64,000 bases of DNA from Eleginops maclovinus (taxonomy: Eukaryota; Chordata; Actinopteri; Perciformes; Eleginopidae). The notes below the pieces were generated by a model, which was not told the origin of the DNA, searched no databases, and saw nothing but the letters and a program-made list of their open reading frames with translations. Position numbers and translations under genes: made by a program. The stretch covers positions 22,392,611 to 22,456,610 of the forward strand of contig NC_086366.1 in the NCBI RefSeq assembly GCF_036324505.1. Direction: 5' to 3'. Of this stretch, positions 1-64,000 are shown piece after piece (position 1 is the first letter of the stretch; every line of letters begins with the position of its first letter).

Positions 1-230
1 ATTTGTGGTTTATAATTAAAAAGTAAAATAACCTTAGCCATATTCTCTATCACATTTAGCAGCTATTCAAAGATAAATAAAACATTTTCTAACTTTCCTT
101 TTGATGGAAGTTAAATACGCCTAAAAACATTCATTTTTCATATTACAATTACCAAATGAATGGCGCCTGCTTGTATCAAATTCAGCTCTACGATCCACAT
201 ATGTTATCATTTGTTTTTCTTTTCTGTTAG
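1..230 (+). other. tnfaip1: tnfaip1 intron (partial)
   Basis: This is AT-rich sequence running up to the acceptor at 230, with no feature other than the terminal polypyrimidine tract. The exon before it lies outside the window. Confidence 0.75.
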
Positions 231-283
231 CCTGTGGTGAAGCTGGTGTACAACAGAAGCAATAACAAGTACTCCTACACCAG
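231..283 (+). CDS. tnfaip1: tnfaip1 coding exon (third from last)
   Basis: The acceptor is a pyrimidine-rich tract ending in TTCTGTTAG (to 230) and the donor is AG|GTAAGA at 284. The exon is 53 nt and reads [17 protein letters not shown] plus two bases of a Ser codon finished by the T at 460. It is too short for ordinary ORF calling but matches the BACURD family closely. Confidence 0.9.
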
Positions 284-1989
284 GTAAGAAATCCTTCCTC
301 CAGAGGTCCCGCTGCTCTCATCATAACAAGATTCATGGATTTATTTTGAGGGACGCATAGATGTTTTCCTTCTAATAAAGTGTAATGAGCCACAGGACAC
401 CGAACCAAGTCGAGGATGAAGCACTTCTTCTCCAAATCAGTTTTCATTTGTCTCGACAGTAACTCGGACGACAACCTGTTGAAGAACATCGAGCTGTTTG
501 ACAGGCTGTCGCTCAGCTTCAACGGCCGCGTCCTCTTCATCAAAGACGTGATCGGAGACGAGATCTGCTGCTGGTCCTTTTACGGTCAGAGTCGCAAGCT
601 GGCCGAGGTGTGCTGCACTTCCATCGTCTACGCCACGGAGAAGAAGCAGACCAAGGTGAGGATGAGTTTGGCCGTGATCAGACCAACCATTGCCCTGCAT
701 CTCTGGAAGGCTCAACAGGTTGCCAAGAAAACCAACACGTGATAAGAGGCGGGATACATCAGATTTGTTTTCCCCAAATATTCAGTAAATGTGCTGTCAT
801 GAGTTTTGTAAACACTTGTAATCAGATGTGATATTCTGAAGAGTAACTATTAGAGGTTGTGTTGAATTGTTAAATGTAATGTCTTGTAAATACCATATAA
901 AGCTTCCAATATTGAACCTTTTGGGTAGTTTGGCTGTAAATGAGAAGTTAGAAAGCACACAGGCTACTTAAAACGCCACTAATGGCTCTCAATACATTTC
1001 AGCAGGGCTAAAATGCTTCTATTGTCTAGCGCTCGAACACATTGTACATGATAGTCTAAGAGGCGGGGCATTTCTAAGTGGTTAACCAATCACAACAGAG
1101 CCGGCCAGCTAACCAATCAGAGCAGACTGGGCTCTGGTTTCAGACTGAGGGGGATAAGAGGTGCTGCAGGACAGGCAGTTGTGATTGGTCAACCGTTGAG
1201 AGACCGGAAATGTCCCGCCTCTTAGCCTATCACATACAATGTGTTGGAGCGCTAGCCAATGGAAAAGTGAGTGTGACATAGTGATGTCATTATGTTTTCG
1301 AAGTAAACAAATGAGTTGAATGAAGGCGTTTCAGGCAGGGGGGAGTGTGTGGGAGAGAAACTCCCACAACTTTGGGATTTTAACCTTTGCAGACCACTTA
1401 CATGCACAACAATCTATATAACACACTACAGGAATGGGACAACTCAGGGATGTGTAGTAGGGCCTCTTTAAAGTACATAGAAGAGAGCAACATAGTAAAG
1501 TAAAGAGCAGCAGGTTTGCATATTCCTTGCTTTGTCTGGATTGTATGCCCTTGATCTTGTGATGCCCAGTGTGAAAGAGCCTTAAAACGCTCTCCTTTTT
1601 TAGCTTTGGCTATGGAGTCATGAGAAAATGTGGATGTGACTTCTTCTGGTTATTTATGTCTGCTAGCACCACAATGTTTCTGTGCCACCATGTAGATTGC
1701 TTGTCCTGCAGGCATATGTGCATATTAAATACATTTTTCACTTCTCTTCCTACCTTAGGTGGAGTTCCCTGAAGCTCGAATCTACGAGGAGACCCTGAAC
1801 ACCTTGCTTTACGAGACAATGCCGCTTCCCGACAACTCTTTGCTGGAAGCCACGCGGCGGAGCTACACCAGCTGCGGATCTCACAGCGAGGAAGAGGAGG
1901 GGCCCGGGGGAGCAGAGCTTCGCGAGCGTGTCCGTCGAATCCACGTCAAGAGGTACAGCACGTACGAAGAGCGGCCGCTGGGACACTGA
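231..1989 (+). CDS. tnfaip1: tnfaip1 (BACURD2), last three coding exons; CUL3 ubiquitin-ligase adaptor, 5' part outside window
   Basis: BACURD proteins (TNFAIP1, KCTD10, KCTD13) are BTB-domain adaptors that bring substrates such as RhoA to CUL3 ubiquitin ligases, acting on the actin cytoskeleton and cell migration; this is family knowledge. Three exons, 231-283, 460-655 and 1759-1989, join in frame and encode the C-terminal half after the BTB domain. Visible family signatures are [55 protein letters not shown] and [14 protein letters not shown], with a final [20 protein letters not shown]. That last stretch fits TNFAIP1 better than KCTD10 or KCTD13. The stop is TGA at 1987-1989. The BTB domain and start codon lie left of the window. 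The protein ends a few residues earlier than I recall for mammalian TNFAIP1. The main uncertainty is the exact paralogue, not the family. Confidence 0.93.
460..655 (+). CDS. tnfaip1: tnfaip1 coding exon (second from last)
   Basis: The acceptor is TGTCTCGACAG (to 459) and the donor AAG|GTGAG at 656. The exon is 196 nt: one base completing Ser, then 65 codons from [15 protein letters not shown] to EKKQTK. An open frame that starts upstream at 416 is intronic, and reading beyond 655 is intron; the phase-consistent splice to 1759 shows this. Confidence 0.93.
656..1758 (+). other. tnfaip1: tnfaip1 last intron
   Basis: A 1,103-bp intron with donor GTGAG and acceptor CCTTAG. Its middle holds a rearranged copy of repeat family A (about 1020-1480). 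I see no gene in the rest. Confidence 0.88.
1020..1480. repeat. Family A transposon-like repeat, fold-back copy 1
   Basis: The copy shares CTAACCAATCAGAGCAGACT, TGCAGACCA.TTACATGCA and the terminal AGGGCCTCTTTAA with other copies in this window. Unlike them it carries the CACATTGTA...AGGCGGG segment twice in opposite orientation. The arms are about 1026-1095 and 1179-1255, separated by about 80 bp, so it can fold back on itself. It is probably a non-autonomous DNA transposon that was rearranged or inserted into another copy. No coding capacity is visible. Confidence 0.75.
1759..1989 (+). CDS. tnfaip1: tnfaip1 terminal coding exon with stop
   Basis: The acceptor is CTTCCTACCTTAG (to 1758). 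The exon has 76 codons and a TGA stop. It begins [14 protein letters not shown], runs through a variable acidic stretch (SEEEEGPGG), and ends in the basic [13 protein letters not shown] tail typical of BACURD proteins. The acidic linker is the least conserved part of this family. Confidence 0.92.
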   Translation: MEFPEARIYEETLNTLLYETMPLPDNSLLEATRRSYTSCGSHSEEEEGPGGAELRERVRRIHVKRYSTYEERPLGH

Positions 1990-3599
1990 AGCCGGGAGCA
2001 CGAACGGCTGGACAGATTTCACATTGATGGTGAACATTCAGAGATGGAATCTGTTGATGCTCACACGTGTCTCCTTTGAATAGTTTTCTTTACCACTATC
2101 TAAAGAACATGATGAAAGTGCATCTGACATTTTACTCTAGATAGTTGTGGTGTTGTCTGCTCTGTCCATCATAATTTTATGAAGTGTTATCAGAGGATTC
2201 AGAGCAACTACTTCAAATACCTAGAGAACTGTAGTTTCTTTTAAATTAAATAGAGATTAATAGGGAGGAAAAATCACTGATATGCACTATTTCAACGAAG
2301 AAATATTGTTACAATCATAGCACTTACACTCAGCAGGAGCATGTTTCATATTTATAGATTGTATTTTTCATACATACATTAAAAAAAAGCCTGTTTTCAA
2401 AAGATCAATCTGTTTTTCCAGAATTAGAGTGCCTCTAACATGTTTTAATGCAGTTTACCATATTGCCTTTCTCCAGCTGTGAAGATAAAATTTCTTGTTA
2501 TTCAACAACTTTTTGTCCTTCTGTTTTTAGTAGACAGGTGTAATGAAATATGTACAAATGAAGGACGTTCGTTAAGGTCAACAGTCAATGATATTATTTC
2601 AGTCCTTTTTGATTTACTGATGTTAATGGCATGCACAGTTTAATGTAAAAGTCCCAGAAATGTAATCAAAAAAACATAGTTAAAGTGGCCTTATTATGTC
2701 TTTTGGGGGTTTCCCTTTCCTTCTTACATCTCTGAGTGGTTGACCAATCATGTGTTAGCTTTCCTGCAGCTAACCAATCAGAGCATGAGAATAATGAAGC
2801 AGCTTTTGAACATTAAAGCATATAAACATTTCACATAAGAGACAAAAAATCCAAATTGACACCTGAAAGTTAGCACTATGTCCTCATTAATGTGACAAGG
2901 ATTAGAACATATCTTTGCTGAAAGGATAGAGAATATAGGAATTAAATCAGTCAGTTAAAATCCCCAAAACATGGTTTTAAGTGTTGATTAACTATTCTAT
3001 TATACATGAATAGAGTGTTTTCTGCCAAGCTTTGAAGAGTTTTTGATATTTCAGGGTTAGGGTTTTTACCTCAATTGGAATAACGTTTCGGATTTAACAA
3101 CCATTAAATTGGAATCTGTATGGTCTGTGAGGTGTTTTATTAATATCAGTCTCAGTTAGAATCTGTAGGCTACAGGACTAGATGTTGGTGACAAAAGAGA
3201 ACTTTTAAGCCCTTTTTAAGAGTTAGATTTTGAACAGAAAGACAAGGCTGAATGCAGAGTTGTTTTAGAACATGGCTCCTGATGGTTGCAGGTGCACCCT
3301 AAGCCCACATGGAGGCACAAGCAGGAGGTTTAATGACGGGTCCACCAGAGGAGGTCCCTCCATCATGTTGCTGTGACGTCTTTTACTGGGCGGTGCCATG
3401 CTTTGAATGAAGTCATTCCAAATACTGTATTTCAATGAGCTCATTAATGCATTGCATGTTTCTTCCCCTGGTGTCTCATTGCTTTGCACTAGGAGCTATC
3501 TGCACAACATTTTGTAAAATATTTCAAACACCTTTCAAAGGACAACTGCTGTAACTGTTTCCTTCCCAGGAGAAGGAGATGCTATAAATAACTCTACAG
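1990..3599 (+). other. tnfaip1 3' UTR and tnfaip1-sgsm2 intergenic DNA
   Basis: AT-rich non-coding sequence follows the tnfaip1 stop. I could not place the poly(A) site with confidence; an ATTAAA lies near 2246, and no clear AATAAA was seen in the first several hundred bases. A short family A fragment lies at 2680-2866. The rest shows no recognisable gene. Confidence 0.6.
2680..2866 (-). repeat. Family A repeat, internally deleted copy 2
   Basis: It starts with the family terminus (TTAAAGTGGCCTTATTATG). It then jumps to the internal CCAATCA...AGCTAACCAATCAGAGCA block and the TTTTGAACATTAAAGCAT segment. Compared with the copy at 11050-11538 it has lost most of its length. The orientation is the same as that copy. 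Confidence 0.65.
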
Positions 3600-3835
3600 G
3601 TTGGTGTGCTGATGCTGAGTGGCTGCAGGTTGGGGCGGGGTGGGATGCTGGGAGTTTTTGTTGTCCACCTCCATTGATCAGCACGGTGGGGAAGGCGGGT
3701 CCTCTGACGTCGCCGTCAAGCTGCTGGGCTGCGTCATTGTCCAGCTGAGCGAAGGAAGAAGGAAACGAGGAATAAAAAGGAGAGCGGTTCTGATAGCGGA
3801 CGGACCTGCGTCGTGTGCACTACAGCCGGGCAGAC
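3600..3835 (+). promoter_or_regulatory. sgsm2: Putative sgsm2 promoter and 5' UTR
   Basis: The base composition changes from AT-rich intergenic DNA to GC-richer DNA with several CpGs. A CRE-like TGACGTCG lies at 3705-3712 and a TATA-like AATAAAAAG at 3771-3779, about 60 bp before the start codon. The context GACATGG at the start (G at -3, G at +4) is favourable. The transcription start is not visible from sequence alone. The promoter assignment is inferred from position and composition. Confidence 0.55.
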
Positions 3836-61671
<57,836 letters not shown>

Positions 61672-64000
61672 GTATGATCTCTGTGACCAGCTTTTATTTA
61701 CAGTAGCATAACTGTCTGACTATTTAGTAAACAATGGGCTTTAAGTTGGATCGAACCAGCACCTGATGCAACACATGGAATATCTGTTTGGAATCTCGCG
61801 CTTTTTGGCTCATTTAAATAATGTGCTTTTTCACAAAGATAATATCTGAGCTGCTAAGTAGTTGGCCTTCATTCATGATATCTGTGTCCACTAAGTGACT
61901 CATTGAGTAAGTAAAACACATCAGTAATCCACGCACATTTAATGAATCAGATGTACGGTTAAATACATTTTCTTGTATCTTTTAATTGTTTTCAATGGAG
62001 TGGTGTCCCTAAAAATAAATCAGTGGACAGTCTTTTCTTTAAATGATCAGTCTCTTGAAATGTTGACAAAATATATACAGTAAGCACCTAAAGCAGAGGT
62101 CCATTCCCCTGCATTGTATTATTAGGAATATTTCACATCCTCAAATCTGTATTGTTGATATTGTAAATATTCTTCTCTCTTTTTCACTATTTTATTTATC
62201 TTTTGCACCATATATGTTGAGTTGTTGGAGGAGCACGCGACATAAGATTTTCATTGCCAACATATACGCTGTATCTGCTGTGCATATGACAAATAAAAAC
62301 CTTGAAACCTTGAAACCTTGAATTAGATATTTGAAAGGAATACCTCAGAGTCTGGCGTCACAACAATCTGTCTGGCTAGATACCACAAGAGGTCTTTTCT
62401 GTCATTTTTCTGAACTGCTCCTTTTTGTACCTTGTTGTTGAGAATTGTTGCACAAAATACTTTAAATACACAACATTTTATGTATAGTTGAACATTTGCT
62501 TTCATGTGTTCTCTAACTGTCAGTGTGACATCTGTTACTATGATTTATATGTTCACATCTGAAGTGAACGCTGTACTAAATGTACATTATGATTTAATAT
62601 GTGTTACAGCCACACTCTGTTCTTATAGCTCCGGGCTGTCCTTCTTGACTTTATCTAAACTTGGCATTTCTTTTTTGGATGTAAAGTTTAATCATTTAAG
62701 ATGAAATGTACAGACATGGTGTACTGCTTTGAACTGCTTTGACCTTTTTTTTTTTTTAACCAATTAAAAATAATGTATACAAGCTAACAAAAAGTGAGTT
62801 AATAATAAACTAGGTAAAAAATATATCCTTCAGTGAGGTATCCCATTTCGCTGTTCTTGGTACAAATAATTATATAACTATAAACTTGATGATAAATAAG
62901 TGTCAGATCCTAAATAAAATAAATATATATATTATATGCCTTATAAAGTCTTGCACAGGCGCTGAAATAATGGTAGTACAATACATACATATGCAATAAG
63001 AGTACAGATACGGATCAGAATAAATGTACTATAACCTTATATAATCATCTTAAATCTACTGTTGCTCTGAGGCACACTCCCACCCCAGAAGCCTACATAA
63101 AGTACAGTACATGCCGATCAAGCACCCTGGTGTACAGATAAATTGCAAATGATGAATATTTTTATCCCTCATTGTGCTGCTCACAAACACAGAGTTTAGT
63201 GTGTGTGACCTTTGCAATGAAAGCTGTCTTTCTCCTCCCGGTTATGTGCTCTGCACTGCCAAGTAGCTCTGGCGTGTTTGGCCCTGGTGATGTATAATGA
63301 GCACATATTTACCTCCCACAACCCCCAGCCTCAGTGCACATACAGATGAATCTACGCATGATAAATAAATGATTATACTCCCCGCTTCAGAAACCATATG
63401 CCGTAGCTTTTATATATTCCACGTTATAGAAGTTTTGGGAAAATTTGAGATGAACAGCTTCTCTTTTTTGACTACACCAGGAGTCTGAAGTTTAGTTACA
63501 ATCTAACAAGAAAACAGTGGGAAACAGTTACTCTCAAGATACTATGTTTCCATAGTAACACACTGGCACTGTTCAACTACTGTGTTTGTGTGAAGGTCAA
63601 ACATCACGGAAAAGACACAGCAGTTGATTGCTAGTGTTTCACAATAGGCAATGGTTAATCATGTCCTTGGAGTCCGCTTCGTGGTGACATATAGTATAAT
63701 ACAGTATTTACAGCATCTCATAATTTATCCTGTTAGAATTTGATAAACGTATATACAATTATTGTAGATCGCAGTAAGAGGCCCTGCAAACCTGTTTTAA
63801 ATAACATGCTCTCAGGGTTATTTGCTAGGAGAAACCATAGTCAGTTAAGACTAATCAAAATCCTGATTAAACAGAGTTTTAGAGTGTTGGACTCAAACGT
63901 AGAGTCAGGCAAGTAAGAAAAAGAGAACAAAAAATCTTTGTTAGTTTAAATGAGTTTGTTCTTAAACCATTTGAGTTTCCTTCTTGCACTCTAAACAAAA
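61672..64000 (+). other. sgsm2: sgsm2 intron 7 (partial)
   Basis: Donor GTATGA at 61672; no further exon is recognised before the window ends. It contains the LINE 3' end at 62140-62324 and otherwise AT-rich sequence with no gene. Confidence 0.75.
62140..62324 (+). mobile_element. LINE 3' end with CCTTGAAA tandem tail
   Basis: TGTTGGAGGAGCACGCGACA, TTTTCATTGCCAACATATAC, GCTGTGCATATGACAAATAA and then three copies of a CCTTGAAA unit look like the 3' UTR and short tandem tail of a fish non-LTR retrotransposon. No coding part is present. Confidence 0.6.

Noticed and set aside
437..715. Open frame antisense to the tnfaip1 exon
   Set aside because: It is the shadow of a strongly conserved, correctly spliced sense exon and has no family resemblance of its own.

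Overview
This is a vertebrate nuclear window, most likely from a teleost fish. It is AT-rich and contains spliced genes with GT-AG introns. It is littered with repeats typical of ray-finned fish: long (AC)n/(TG)n tracts, a Rex1/CR1-like LINE and several LINE 3' stubs, a Tc1-like transposon, tRNA-derived SINEs and small inverted-repeat transposons. I see no bacterial, phage or plasmid features and no CRISPR.

Two protein-coding genes are supported, both on the + strand. (1) Bases 231-1989 hold the last three coding exons of tnfaip1 (BACURD2), a BTB-domain substrate adaptor of CUL3 ubiquitin ligases. Its N-terminal BTB part lies left of the window. (2) From 3836 to beyond the right edge lies the 5' part of sgsm2 (RUTBC1, a RUN plus TBC Rab regulator). 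Seven coding exons give residues 1-275 with fully consistent splice phases (825 nt). They cover the N-terminal region and RUN domain. The TBC GAP domain lies outside the window. About 1.8 kb separates the tnfaip1 stop from the sgsm2 start, and the last 235 bp of it is GC-richer, with promoter-like features.

Layout: 1-1989 end of tnfaip1; 1990-3600 its 3' UTR and intergenic DNA; 3600-3835 sgsm2 promoter/5' UTR; 3836-3895 exon 1; 12.1-kb intron 1; 15981-16056 exon 2; 32.1-kb intron 2; 48147-48315 exon 3; 9.6-kb intron 3; then exons 4-7 clustered between 57948 and 61671; intron 7 to the end.

Almost everything else is intronic repeat. The main items are a recurring inverted-repeat element (nine copies or fragments, called family A here), a second larger family (family B), a broken LINE at about 18.72-20.09 kb, and a three-layer nested insertion at 48.6-50.8 kb (SINE-like element in a Tc1 element in an older fish repeat). 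I found no new gene system. The best candidates for a second look are the nested insertion, a fold-back copy of family A inside tnfaip1, an isolated 19-bp perfect hairpin at 31.35 kb, and the tnfaip1-sgsm2 adjacency.
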